Positions 5,529 through 14,210 of a stretch of DNA of 26,781 bases are shown here, piece after piece. The notes below the pieces were generated by a model. That model saw nothing but the letters and a program-made list of their open reading frames with translations, did no database searches and had not been told where the DNA came from. The stretch lies in contig JADGHA010000004.1 in NCBI GenBank assembly GCA_019689695.1, forward strand, positions 1 to 26,781, given 5' to 3'. Each line of letters starts with the position of its first letter. Positions within the stretch are counted from its first letter, which is position 1. The stretch comes from Micromonosporaceae bacterium. GTDB taxonomy: Bacteria > Actinomycetota > Actinomycetes > Mycobacteriales > Micromonosporaceae. The position numbers were made by a program, and so were the translations under genes.

Positions 5529-8372
5529 ATGACCGAGCGCCTGCGCGCGGGCACGGCTGGCCGCGCCCACCGTGTGGCTTCCCGCTGCGAGCCGGGCGAA
5601 CAGGCAGGAGCCCCGACGGCCCGGGATCGGTGGCCGGCTGGCTCACCCGCCACCCGGCCGTCGGCGCCCGTCTCGAATGCCCCGTCCGGCGACCAACCGT
5701 CCGATCTGGACCGCGCGGACCGGCCGGCCGCGTCGCCGGACCGGACCATCCACATGATCGGCAACGCCCACCTGGACCCGGTCTGGCTGTGGCCGTGGCA
5801 GGAGGGCTACCAGGAGGCGCGGGCGACGTTCTGGTCGGCGATCCACCGGATGGACGAGTACCCCGACTTTGTCTTCACCTGCAACCAGGTGGTCCTGCTC
5901 TCGTGGGTTGAGGAGTCCGATCCGGAGTTGTTCGCGAGGATCCGCGAACGGGTCGCGGACGGCCGCTGGCAGATGGTCGGCGGGTGGTGGGTCGAGCCGG
6001 ACTGCAACATGCCCTGCGGTGAGTCCTTCGTGCGGCAGGGCCTGTACGGCCAGCGCTACCTGCGGGACAGGTTCGGGGTCACCGCGACGGTCGGGATGAA
6101 CGTCGACCCGTTCGGGCACCACGGGATGCTGCCGCAGATCCTGCGCGGACAGGGGATGCACGCGTACTGCTTCATGCGCCCGGGTCCCCATGAGACGAGC
6201 CTGGCCGGCACGGCCTTCTGGTGGGAGTCGCCGGACGGCTCCCGCGTCCTCGGGTACCGCATCCCGCACGAGTACTGCAGCCCGCCCGGCGACCTCGCCG
6301 CCCAAATCGACAAGTCGCTCGGCGCACTGGACCACACGCTCGGCGACTCGATGATCTACTTCGGCGTCGGAAACCACGGCGGCGGCCCCACCCGGGCCAA
6401 CATCGAGTCCATCCACCGGTACGACCGGATGGCCTCGTTCGGCCGCATGATCATCTCCTCCCCCGACCGGTACCTGGCGGAGCTGGCGAAGAGGCTCGGC
6501 GAGGACGGCCTGAACGCGTTGCCGGTGTGGCGTGGCGACCTGCAGAAGCACGCGCCCGGCTGCTACTCGGCGCACTCCGGCATCAAGATCTGGCAGCGCC
6601 GCGCCCAGGCGGCGATCCTGTCCGCCGAGCGGTGGGCCGTCGTGGGCTCCACACTGTTCGGCCTGGACTACCCGCGCGCCGACCTCGGCCGGGCATGGCA
6701 GCAGATCCTGTTCAACCAGTTCCACGACGTGCTGCCCGGTTCGGCGGTCGAGACCGCGTACGACGACGCCCGCGACCAGCTGGGCGAGGCGATCGCGATC
6801 GCCAAGCGGATCATCGCCCGTACGCACAACGTGGTCGCCCGCCACGTCGACATCCCGCCGGAAGAGGGGACCCAGCCGGTGCTGGTGTTCAACCCGCATC
6901 CGTGGCCGGTGACGACGCAGGTCGAGCTCCAGTACGGCGCGCAGCCCGCCGGTGTGCACGTGGTGGACGCCGGCGGCCGGGTCACCAGTTCGCAGCGGAT
7001 CCAGTCGCTGGCGACCACGGACGACAAGGGCAGGGGGGCGACCGTGTTCGAGGCCGCCGTCCCGCCGCTGGGCTACCGGCTCTACCGGCTGCGCCCCGGC
7101 GCCGCACCGGCGAGCGGTCCGGCCGGCGAGCAGCCGGCCAGTCCCCTGCGCGCCACCGGAACAATGCTGGAAAACGAGCTGCTGCGGATCGAGATCGACC
7201 CGCGCACCGGGTGGCTCGCATCCTTTGTGGACAAGCGCACCGGCGTGGACCTCGTGGCCGGCGCCCGGGGCGAGCACACGCAGCTCTGCCAGGACCCGAC
7301 CGACACCTGGGGCCACCGGGTTGTCTCGTACCGCTGGCCCGGCACGGCGATGCGGACGACCCGGGTCACCCTGCGCGAGGCCGGGCCGGTGCGCGCCCGG
7401 CTCCGGGTGGAGCGGGAGTGGAACCGCTCCACGATGGTGGAGGAGCTCATCCTCGGGCACCGCGCCGACCACGTGGAGGTCCGGGTGACCATCGACTGGC
7501 GGGAGCAGGCCCACCTGTTGAAGCTCTGCTTCCCGATCGAGCTGGCCGACCCGGTCGCCACCTATGAAGTCCCGTTCGGGAGCATCGTCAGGCCCGTCGA
7601 CGGCGCGGAGAACCCGGGACAGTCCTGGGTGGACGTGAGCGGGACGGCGGGCGGGCGACCGGCGGGCCTCGCGGTGGTCAACAACGCCAAGCACGGGTAC
7701 GACGTCTCGCCCGGCACGCCGGGCGGGGACTCGCCGAGCATCGGCGTCACCGCGGTGCGCAGCCCGGTCTACGCCTGGCACGATCCGCGGCAGCTCGACC
7801 CCGACGGCTTCTACTCGTACCAGGACCAGGGGGTGCAGTCCTTCCGGTACCTGCTCGTCCCGCACGCCGGCGACTGGCGGACCGCGAACCTGACCCGGCG
7901 CGCGGCCGAGCTGGGCTCACCGGTGCGGGCGATGCTGGAAAGCTTCCACCGCGGGCCGCTGCCACCTGAGCAGAGCTACCTGTCCGACGGCGGTGGGCCG
8001 GTGATGGTGACCGCGGTCAAGGGTTGCGAGGACGGGTCGGCCGCTCCCGACCTGGTGGTCCGCGCGGTGGAGAGCACGGGCCGGCCGGCGACCGCCAGGA
8101 TCGAGCTGCCGGTGCTGGGCCGGGCCATCGAGGCCGACTTCGGCCCGAGCCAGATCCGCACCTTCCGGGTGCCGGCCGACGGTGGCGAGGTACGGGAGGT
8201 CGACCTCATCGAGTGGGACCTCGCGGACGGGTCGCGCGGCACCTTCGAGATGTCGCCGATGCCGGCGCCGCCGGGCGGCAGGCGGGCCACCGGGCCCGCC
8301 CACGACTGCTCCGGCACGAGCCCGCCGGCAAAGGCGCTGGCGCCCCGCCAGCGCCGCGGCGCCAGCGGGTGA
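5529..8372 (+). CDS. GH38 alpha-mannosidase with low-complexity N-terminal extension
   Basis: This is a 947-residue retaining alpha-mannosidase of the zinc-dependent GH38 family. The metal site is visible as His81 and Asp83 in NAHLDPVW and His399 in NQFHDVLPGS; the nucleophile is Asp193 in NVDPFGHHG. The C-terminal half (from about residue 470) is the GH38 beta-sandwich region (ENELLRIEIDPRTGWLASF..). ATG 5529 is supported by AAGGAG (5515-5520) at 8 bases. That start gives about 72 residues rich in Ala, Pro, Arg and Gly before the first conserved strand (IHMIGNAH), unlike ordinary GH38 proteins. This stretch is not hydrophobic enough for a signal peptide. The gene follows the LacI gene with its own promoter and operator. 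The linkage cleaved (alpha-1,2, 1,3 or 1,6) cannot be told from sequence. Confidence 0.95.
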   Translation: MTERLRAGTAGRAHRVASRCEPGEQAGAPTARDRWPAGSPATRPSAPVSNAPSGDQPSDLDRADRPAASPDRTIHMIGNAHLDPVWLWPWQEGYQEARATFWSAIHRMDEYPDFVFTCNQVVLLSWVEESDPELFARIRERVADGRWQMVGGWWVEPDCNMPCGESFVRQGLYGQRYLRDRFGVTATVGMNVDPFGHHGMLPQILRGQGMHAYCFMRPGPHETSLAGTAFWWESPDGSRVLGYRIPHEYCSPPGDLAAQIDKSLGALDHTLGDSMIYFGVGNHGGGPTRANIESIHRYDRMASFGRMIISSPDRYLAELAKRLGEDGLNALPVWRGDLQKHAPGCYSAHSGIKIWQRRAQAAILSAERWAVVGSTLFGLDYPRADLGRAWQQILFNQFHDVLPGSAVETAYDDARDQLGEAIAIAKRIIARTHNVVARHVDIPPEEGTQPVLVFNPHPWPVTTQVELQYGAQPAGVHVVDAGGRVTSSQRIQSLATTDDKGRGATVFEAAVPPLGYRLYRLRPGAAPASGPAGEQPASPLRATGTMLENELLRIEIDPRTGWLASFVDKRTGVDLVAGARGEHTQLCQDPTDTWGHRVVSYRWPGTAMRTTRVTLREAGPVRARLRVEREWNRSTMVEELILGHRADHVEVRVTIDWREQAHLLKLCFPIELADPVATYEVPFGSIVRPVDGAENPGQSWVDVSGTAGGRPAGLAVVNNAKHGYDVSPGTPGGDSPSIGVTAVRSPVYAWHDPRQLDPDGFYSYQDQGVQSFRYLLVPHAGDWRTANLTRRAAELGSPVRAMLESFHRGPLPPEQSYLSDGGGPVMVTAVKGCEDGSAAPDLVVRAVESTGRPATARIELPVLGRAIEADFGPSQIRTFRVPADGGEVREVDLIEWDLADGSRGTFEMSPMPAPPGGRRATGPAHDCSGTSPPAKALAPRQRRGASG
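8333..8367 (+). terminator. strong hairpin pair at the 3' end of the first GH38 gene
   Basis: GGCGCTGGCG (8333-8342) pairs perfectly with CGCCAGCGCC (8346-8355) around a 3-base loop. A third arm, GGCGCCAGCG (8358-8367), can pair instead with CGCTGGCGCC (8336-8345), so two structures exclude one another. They lie inside the last codons before the TGA at 8370-8372. There is no U-tract, which is usual for actinomycete hairpins. The likely role is termination or 3'-end stabilisation between the two GH38 genes. Confidence 0.5.
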
Positions 8373-8554
8373 GCTGGTCTGCCCGGGACGGTGAGCCGCA
8401 CCTGGTAGCGGCCGGTCGGCGCCGTCGCCTGGCCGGTCACCGCCCTCCCACCGGCAAACCGACGCCTGGCCCGGGCCGGCGGAACGGCTCAGGTTCGTGG
8501 TCGAAAGGCCATTGTGTGGGCGTCACTGTGGCGGTCGCCCGGGAGCAGAGCATA

Positions 8555-8568
8555 TGGTTACGATTCCA
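8555..8568. promoter_or_regulatory. degenerate LacI-type operator before the second GH38 gene
   Basis: TGGTTACGATTCCA keeps the outer TGG/CCA and central CG of the other operators, and matches the 4129 site at 10 of 14 positions, but its inner dyad is imperfect. It contains TACGAT (8559-8564), a possible -10 box; TATGGT (8553-8558) overlaps its left edge. It sits 36 bases before the ATG at 8605. No clear -35 hexamer is seen. Confidence 0.45.
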
Positions 8569-8604
8569 CACCTTGAGGGATCCCCACCCTCACGGGGGCT
8601 TTTG

Positions 8605-11600
8605 ATGCACCGCGGACTCTCCAACCTGACCCACCGGATCGAGCGGACCCTCGATCAACGGCTCCGGCCGGCGATGTACCGGGACGTCGAACCCGTACGC
8701 GTAGAGGCGGCACACCTCCCCGGCGAGCCCGTGCCCGCCAGCGAAGGCCTGGCCCTGACCTACGCACCCTTCGCGGTCGGGCAGCCCTGGGGACGGGCGT
8801 GGAGCACCACCTGGTTCCGGTTCACCGGTGAGGTGCCGCAGCGGATGCGCGGGTGCCGGGTCGAGCTGCTCGTCGACCTCGGCTTCGGCACCGGTGGGCC
8901 GGGGTTCCGGTGCGAGGGCCTGGCCTACACCCCGGACGGCACGCCCATCAAGGGCATCGAGCCCCGTACGGCGTACGTGCCGATCGCCCGGCCGGCGGCC
9001 GGTGGCGAGCGGGTCGAGGTGTACGTCGAGGCGGCCGCCAATCCCCGCTTCGACGGCACGGTCTCCCCGTTCGGCGACCCGGAGACGGTGCCCGACGTCC
9101 TGCTCTACCGGCTGGAGCGGGCCGAGCTGGCCGTGCTCGACGAGCAGGTACACGCCCTGGTCCTGGACGTGCAGGTGCTGCACCAGCTGGCCCTGACCCT
9201 GCCCGAGACCGACCCACGCCACCACGAGATCCGCCGGGCCCTCGAGCTGATGCTCGACGAGCTCGACGTCGCGGACGTCGCCGCCGGGGCCGCCGCCGCC
9301 CGGGCAAGGCTGGCCAAGGCGCTCGCCTCCCCGGCCGCCCCGAGCGCGCACCGCGTCACCGCCGTGGGCCACGCCCACATCGACTCGGCCTGGCTGTGGC
9401 CGATCCGGGAGACCATCCGCAAGTGCGCGCGGACCTTCAGCAACGTGGTGGCGCTCGCCGACGAGTACCCGGAGCTGGTCTTCGCCTGCTCCTCGGCCCA
9501 GCAGTACGCGTGGCTGAAGGAGCACCACCCGCTGGTGTACCGGCGGGTGGCGGAGAAGGTGGCCACCGGCCAGTTCGTCCCGGTGGGCGGCATGTGGGTG
9601 GAGTCCGACACCAACATGCCCGGCGGCGAGGCGATGGTGCGCCAGTTCACCCAGGGCAAGCGGTTCTTCGCCGCCGAGTTCGGCGTCGAGCCGCGGGAGG
9701 TCTGGCTGCCCGACTCGTTCGGCTACTCCGCGGCCCTCCCCCAACTCGCCCGGCTGGCCGGCTTCCGCTGGTTCCTCACCCAGAAGATGTCCTGGAACCA
9801 GACCAACCGCTTCCCGCACCACACCTTCTGGTGGGAGGGCATCGACGGCAGCCGCATCTTCACCCACTTCCCACCCGCCGACACGTACAGCTCCGACCTG
9901 TCCGGCAAGGACCTCGCGTACGGGGTGAGCAACTTCGCCGAGCACGGGCGGGCGACCGTCTCGCTGCTGCCCTTCGGGTACGGCGACGGCGGCGGTGGCC
10001 CGACCCGGGAGATGCTGGAGACCGCCCGGCGGGTCGCCGACCTCGAAGGCTCGCCACGGGTGTGCATCCGGACGCCGGCTGAGTTCTTCGCCGAGGCGGA
10101 GCGGGAGTACCCGGACGCTCCCGTGTGGAGCGGCGAAATGTACCTCGAGTACCACCGGGGCACGTACACCAGCCAGTCCGCGATGAAGCGTGGCAACCGG
10201 CGGACCGAGCACCTGCTGCGCGAGGCCGAGCTGTGGTGCGCCACCGCGGCGGTGCGCACCGGCCACCCGTACCCGTACCAGGAGCTGGACGACATCTGGC
10301 AGCGGGCGCTGACGCTGCAGTTCCACGACATCCTGCCGGGCAGCTCCATCGCCTGGGTGCACCGCGAGGCGCGGCAGGCGTACCAGCGGCTCGCGTTCCG
10401 GCTGGAGGCGATGATCGTGGAGGCACTCACCGTGCTGACCGGGCCGGGCCGGGTGCCGCTGACCGCCAACGCGGCGCCGCACGGGCGCGACGGGGTGCCG
10501 GCGCTCGGAGTCGGCGTGCCGGCGGCACGCGACGACACGGTGTCGGTCTCGTCCACTTCGGACGGGACGGTGTTGGACAACGGGTTGTTGCGGGTGCGCA
10601 TCGGCACCGACGGGACCGTCTGCTCGATCCGGGATCTGGTCGCCGACCGCGAGGTGCTTCCGGCCGGCGCCCGCGCCAACGTGCTGCACCTGCACCCCGA
10701 CACGCCGAACAAGTTCGACGCATGGGACGTGGACGAGTTCTACCGCCACCGGCGCCGCGAGCTGACCGACGTGACCAAGATCGAGGTGGAGGCGGACGGG
10801 TCCGGGTCGGCGCGGATCCAGGTGACCCGGCACGACCGCGACTCGGTCTACGTCCAGACCATCTCGCTGCACCCCGGCGAGCGGGTGCTGCGATTCACCA
10901 CCGAGGTGGACTGGCACGAGCGCGAGACGCTGCTGAAGGTCGCCTTCCCCGTGGACGTGCACGCGGCGCAGTCCACTTCGGAGATCCAGTTCGGTCACCT
11001 GCACCGGCCGACGCACACCAACACGTCGTGGGACGCGGCGAAGTTCGAGATCTGCGCGCACCGCTGGCTGCACGTGGGGGAACCGGGATACGGCGTGGCG
11101 CTGGTCAACGCCGGCATCTATGGTCACGACGTGTCCCGCCGGCCGCCCGGCGACGCGCGCGGCGCGCAGCCGACGACCGTCCGGCTGTCGCTTCTGCGGG
11201 GCCCCCGCTACCCCGACCCGAACACCGACCAGGGTTCGCACCGCTTCGAGTACGCCCTGGTCTGCGGCGCGGAGATCGCCGACGCGGTCCGTGAGGGCTA
11301 CCGGGCCAACCTGCCGCCGCGCCGGCACCTGGGCGGCCAGCCGGTCGCTCCGCTGGTCGAGGTCAGCAACCCAGCCGTGGTGGTCGAGGCGGTGAAGCTC
11401 GCTGATGACCGCTCCGGCGACGTGGTGGTACGCCTCTACGAGGCGCTGGGCGGCCGGGCCAGCACCCGGCTCACCACCTCATTCGACCTGGCCGATGCCC
11501 AGGTGTGCGACCTGCTGGAGCGGCCGGACGCGGAGGTGGCCGCGCTGGCCCCGATCTCGGTCGAGGGCAGGACCGTCGCGCTCGCGTTGACGCCCTTCCA

Positions 11601-11643
11601 GGTGGTCACGCTCCGGCTGCGGCGGGCCGCCGGTCGACGATGA
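8605..11643 (+). CDS. GH38 alpha-mannosidase (long, cytosolic type)
   Basis: This is a 1012-residue enzyme with the architecture of the cytosolic/bacterial GH38 group. An N-terminal beta domain (about 1-240, with PWGRAWSTTWFRF) is followed by the catalytic barrel from about 250. Zinc ligands are His258 and Asp260 in GHAHIDSAWLWP and His574 in LQFHDILPGSS; the nucleophile is Asp370 in WLPDSFGYSA. A mannosidase middle domain and C-terminal beta-sandwiches follow. ATG 8605 is preferred over the frame-opening start at 8497 because homology begins there, a G-rich ribosome site (8594-8598) is at a suitable distance, and the operator at 8555 would otherwise be coding. No signal peptide is seen. It converges tail-to-tail with the third GH38 gene, 10 bases apart. 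It probably removes mannose from imported glycans. Confidence 0.96.
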   Translation: MHRGLSNLTHRIERTLDQRLRPAMYRDVEPVRVEAAHLPGEPVPASEGLALTYAPFAVGQPWGRAWSTTWFRFTGEVPQRMRGCRVELLVDLGFGTGGPGFRCEGLAYTPDGTPIKGIEPRTAYVPIARPAAGGERVEVYVEAAANPRFDGTVSPFGDPETVPDVLLYRLERAELAVLDEQVHALVLDVQVLHQLALTLPETDPRHHEIRRALELMLDELDVADVAAGAAAARARLAKALASPAAPSAHRVTAVGHAHIDSAWLWPIRETIRKCARTFSNVVALADEYPELVFACSSAQQYAWLKEHHPLVYRRVAEKVATGQFVPVGGMWVESDTNMPGGEAMVRQFTQGKRFFAAEFGVEPREVWLPDSFGYSAALPQLARLAGFRWFLTQKMSWNQTNRFPHHTFWWEGIDGSRIFTHFPPADTYSSDLSGKDLAYGVSNFAEHGRATVSLLPFGYGDGGGGPTREMLETARRVADLEGSPRVCIRTPAEFFAEAEREYPDAPVWSGEMYLEYHRGTYTSQSAMKRGNRRTEHLLREAELWCATAAVRTGHPYPYQELDDIWQRALTLQFHDILPGSSIAWVHREARQAYQRLAFRLEAMIVEALTVLTGPGRVPLTANAAPHGRDGVPALGVGVPAARDDTVSVSSTSDGTVLDNGLLRVRIGTDGTVCSIRDLVADREVLPAGARANVLHLHPDTPNKFDAWDVDEFYRHRRRELTDVTKIEVEADGSGSARIQVTRHDRDSVYVQTISLHPGERVLRFTTEVDWHERETLLKVAFPVDVHAAQSTSEIQFGHLHRPTHTNTSWDAAKFEICAHRWLHVGEPGYGVALVNAGIYGHDVSRRPPGDARGAQPTTVRLSLLRGPRYPDPNTDQGSHRFEYALVCGAEIADAVREGYRANLPPRRHLGGQPVAPLVEVSNPAVVVEAVKLADDRSGDVVVRLYEALGGRASTRLTTSFDLADAQVCDLLERPDAEVAALAPISVEGRTVALALTPFQVVTLRLRRAAGRR

Positions 11644-11653
11644 CCAGCGAGCC

Positions 11654-14152
11654 CTACCCAGTAATCTCCTCGCCCAACGCCACAGGACCGACGCGGCGCA
11701 GGGTCACGTCGGCGACGCCATGCCCGCCGAGCGTGACCGGCCCACCTCCGGTCACCCTCGGACCGTCCCAGCCGACGGTGGCCACCACCTCGTCCGCGCC
11801 GATGTTGCGCAGGCGCACCCGTACCGCCCCGCCGCCTGCCGGGCGGACCTCGGCGAGCACCCGGTCGGCCGGATCCACCCGCAGACCCAGGCCGCCCGTC
11901 GTGACCGGGCCTGCCCACTGCCGCGCCTGCAGCGGTTCGAGCAGGTTCCGGCCGAACACGCGGACCTGCTCGCGGGTCACCTCGCCGCTGGCCGGGGCGA
12001 ACCGGTAGCGGTAGCGGCGGGTACCGTCCTGGCTGGCCTGGAAGTTGGTGAAGTGCAGGTTGTTCATCAACCAGCTGTTCACCGCCCCGCCGTCCACCGT
12101 CAGGGTGCGCGCCCAGCGTCCGGTGTGGAACCCGCCGACCTGCACCAGCGGCGCGTCGAAGCTGCCCCACAGCACCCCGTGGCGACCGTTGGTGACGCCG
12201 ACCGCGTGCTGCACGGAGTACCAGTCCTTGCTGGTGTCCGGCAGCTGCTCGGTCCCGGCCGCATACACCGCGCCAGCGGTCTCCAGGAGGAACCGCGGCT
12301 CGTCCACATGGAACGGAAAAGCCACGAAGATGCTCTCCGGCTCCCAGCGGGCGGGCTTGACCAGGTGCACGTCGAGATCGACCACGTCCACGTCGCGGTA
12401 GAGGGTGAGAGCCACGGTGGCGGCGGGCAGGTCGGGCGGGGTGACCTGCCAGGTGACCGTCGCGTGCCCGGCCGACTCGGCGATCTCCGGCTCGTCGCCG
12501 CCGTACGCGACCAGCCGCTGGAAGTCCGGCCCGGGGAAGTCGGGATGGAAGTCTCTGGCTGACCGGACCACCATCGGGTGGTCGCAGCCGGCCGGGATCC
12601 GCTCGCACACGATCGCGCCCAGGCCGTACGGCACGCTCGGGCTGACCAGCTCCCGATCCTCGCGCACGTCCACAAGGGACACGACGCCGCCGCGTGCCGG
12701 ATCGACCACGGCGCGGTAGCGGCCCATCGCGAGTTCCCGGCCGGCCCGCCGGCTGGGCGGCTCGGGCGTGGGCAGCAGCGCCAGCCCGAAAGCCGGTGCC
12801 CGGGCGACCAGCCGGCCCCGGCGTACCCCGTCCAGTTCGACCTCGACCGGCTCGGTGCGGTCCCGCTCGGTGGGGTTGACCACGAGGACCCCGGTCCGCG
12901 CCGGCTGGTCCGGCGGCCCGTTTCCGGCCAGCCGGAACATCCCCTCGATCGCCAGGTCGCGGGCCAGGTCGTATGCCTCGTACGCGTACGAGGCCTTGGC
13001 GTTCCAGTGGGAGTGGCTGAACGTCGAATGCGGCTTGGCGTAGGTCTCCCAGGAGCCCCAGGTGTGCTCGCCGAACAGCAGCAGAGCCTCGTCGACCCGG
13101 GCCAGGTCGGCGATGACCTCCGGCTCGTCCCGCAACCGGACCGGGCCGCGGCGGTAGCCGAGCACGTGCCCGAGCGGCGGGTCGGCACGCCCGGCCAGGA
13201 CGCTCAGTCCGAGGCTGCTCTGGGCGGCCCTGGCGAACGAGCGTGCCTCCCGGTAGACGGCCACCTCCCGGGCGGTCGAGCCGTGGCCGTGCGCCCACCA
13301 GTCGGCCCACTCGCCGCGCACCACCGGGACGTCGGCGCGCCGGGCCTGCGCCTCCAGCAGGTCGAGCGCCTGGTCGACGGTTGCGGTGCGCATCGGTGGG
13401 CGGCCGGGTAGGGCGTTCCAGTGCCGCACCACGTCCAGGAAGAGCGGCGTCGGCCAGCGGTTGTCGTTCGCCGCGTGGACCACCGCGACGTCGTACGGGT
13501 AGTCGGTGCGCGCCTCCAGCCGCTGGACATACGAGGCGATGTGCCGCTCGGCGGCGTGGACGTCACCGTCGACGATCCCCCACTCCTCACCGACGCCGTA
13601 GTGGGTGGACAGCCAGACGAAGACCCGGCCGCCGCCCGGCCCCTCCCACCAGAAGCCGGTCGGCTGCTCGTACGGCGGCCGGCCGTGGTCCGGGTTGAGC
13701 GCCATGACCAGCCGGGACAGGCCGGCGCGGCGCATCGCGTCGACGGTGCTCCAGGCGATCCCGTTGATGTCGCCGTGCTGCTCGGTGCGCACCGGCAGGC
13801 CGGCCGCCCGCAGGATGCCCACCGCGTCGTAGGCCGCGCCGAGCTCAGCCTCCGACGGCAGCTGCGTCATGTTGAGGTAGCCGCCGGTGACGCTGATGCG
13901 GCCGCCGGCGGCGAGCGCGCGCAGCCGCTGGACCTGTCCCGGATCGGCGGTGGCGAGAAACTTCAGCACCGGGCGGGCCACCTCGAACGTCCAGCGGAAC
14001 TGGGCCGGCCCCGGGGCCGGGTCGGCGGCGCACAACCGCAGCACCTCCGAGACGATCCTCCGGTGGTGACCGTCCACGATGCGCGGGCTGTTGGTGTAGC
14101 CGATGTCGTGGTGAGTATGACCAATGAGCAGGATCTGCCGGATCGCGGACAC
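11654..14152 (-). CDS. divergent GH38-type glycosyl hydrolase
   Basis: This is an 832-residue protein of a divergent GH38 branch, distinct from the two neighbouring mannosidases. It begins almost directly with the metal-binding strand ILLIGHTHHDIGYT (His14 and Asp16 in the H-x-D position). Asp128 in QHGDINGIAW is in the nucleophile position, and GEHTWGSWE near the end of the barrel probably supplies the third zinc ligand in place of the usual QFHD. Residues from about 440 on are beta-sandwich. GTG 14152 is chosen over the longer frame (to 14254) because GGGAA lies about 10 bases upstream and a LacI-type palindrome occupies 14166-14187, which would otherwise be coding. Alpha-mannosidase activity is likely but less certain than for the other two. 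Its 5' end is divergent from the acetyltransferase gene. Confidence 0.88.
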   Translation of the reverse strand: MSAIRQILLIGHTHHDIGYTNSPRIVDGHHRRIVSEVLRLCAADPAPGPAQFRWTFEVARPVLKFLATADPGQVQRLRALAAGGRISVTGGYLNMTQLPSEAELGAAYDAVGILRAAGLPVRTEQHGDINGIAWSTVDAMRRAGLSRLVMALNPDHGRPPYEQPTGFWWEGPGGGRVFVWLSTHYGVGEEWGIVDGDVHAAERHIASYVQRLEARTDYPYDVAVVHAANDNRWPTPLFLDVVRHWNALPGRPPMRTATVDQALDLLEAQARRADVPVVRGEWADWWAHGHGSTAREVAVYREARSFARAAQSSLGLSVLAGRADPPLGHVLGYRRGPVRLRDEPEVIADLARVDEALLLFGEHTWGSWETYAKPHSTFSHSHWNAKASYAYEAYDLARDLAIEGMFRLAGNGPPDQPARTGVLVVNPTERDRTEPVEVELDGVRRGRLVARAPAFGLALLPTPEPPSRRAGRELAMGRYRAVVDPARGGVVSLVDVREDRELVSPSVPYGLGAIVCERIPAGCDHPMVVRSARDFHPDFPGPDFQRLVAYGGDEPEIAESAGHATVTWQVTPPDLPAATVALTLYRDVDVVDLDVHLVKPARWEPESIFVAFPFHVDEPRFLLETAGAVYAAGTEQLPDTSKDWYSVQHAVGVTNGRHGVLWGSFDAPLVQVGGFHTGRWARTLTVDGGAVNSWLMNNLHFTNFQASQDGTRRYRYRFAPASGEVTREQVRVFGRNLLEPLQARQWAGPVTTGGLGLRVDPADRVLAEVRPAGGGAVRVRLRNIGADEVVATVGWDGPRVTGGGPVTLGGHGVADVTLRRVGPVALGEEITG

Positions 14153-14165
14153 CCTGGCTGCTTCC

Positions 14166-14187
14166 CGTGTGGCAACGTTGTCACACG
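14166..14187. promoter_or_regulatory. extended LacI-type operator before the third GH38 gene
   Basis: The 14-bp core TGGCAACGTTGTCA (14170-14183) has a central CG and lies within a 22-bp palindrome running from CGTGTGG to CACACG, with a single mismatched pair. It is 14 bases upstream of the GTG at 14152 on the minus strand, a position expected to block transcription start or elongation. A second dyad with the same GGCAAC half-site follows at 14211-14231. Confidence 0.72.
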
Positions 14188-14210
14188 AATACAACCCCAG
14201 CACGCCCACC

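Noticed and set aside
2519..11328. Long antisense open frames, for example 2519-4168 plus (549 aa), 5643-7865 minus (740 aa) and 8590-11328 minus (912 aa)
   Set aside because: They lie opposite genes with intact catalytic motifs and are rich in Arg, Gly, Pro and His, as expected for shadow frames in very high-GC DNA. None shows a recognisable motif or ribosome site.
11436..13310. 624-residue minus-strand frame overlapping the third GH38 gene in another frame
   Set aside because: Same-strand frame shadow of the 11654-14152 gene; Arg/Gly/Pro-rich with no family motifs.
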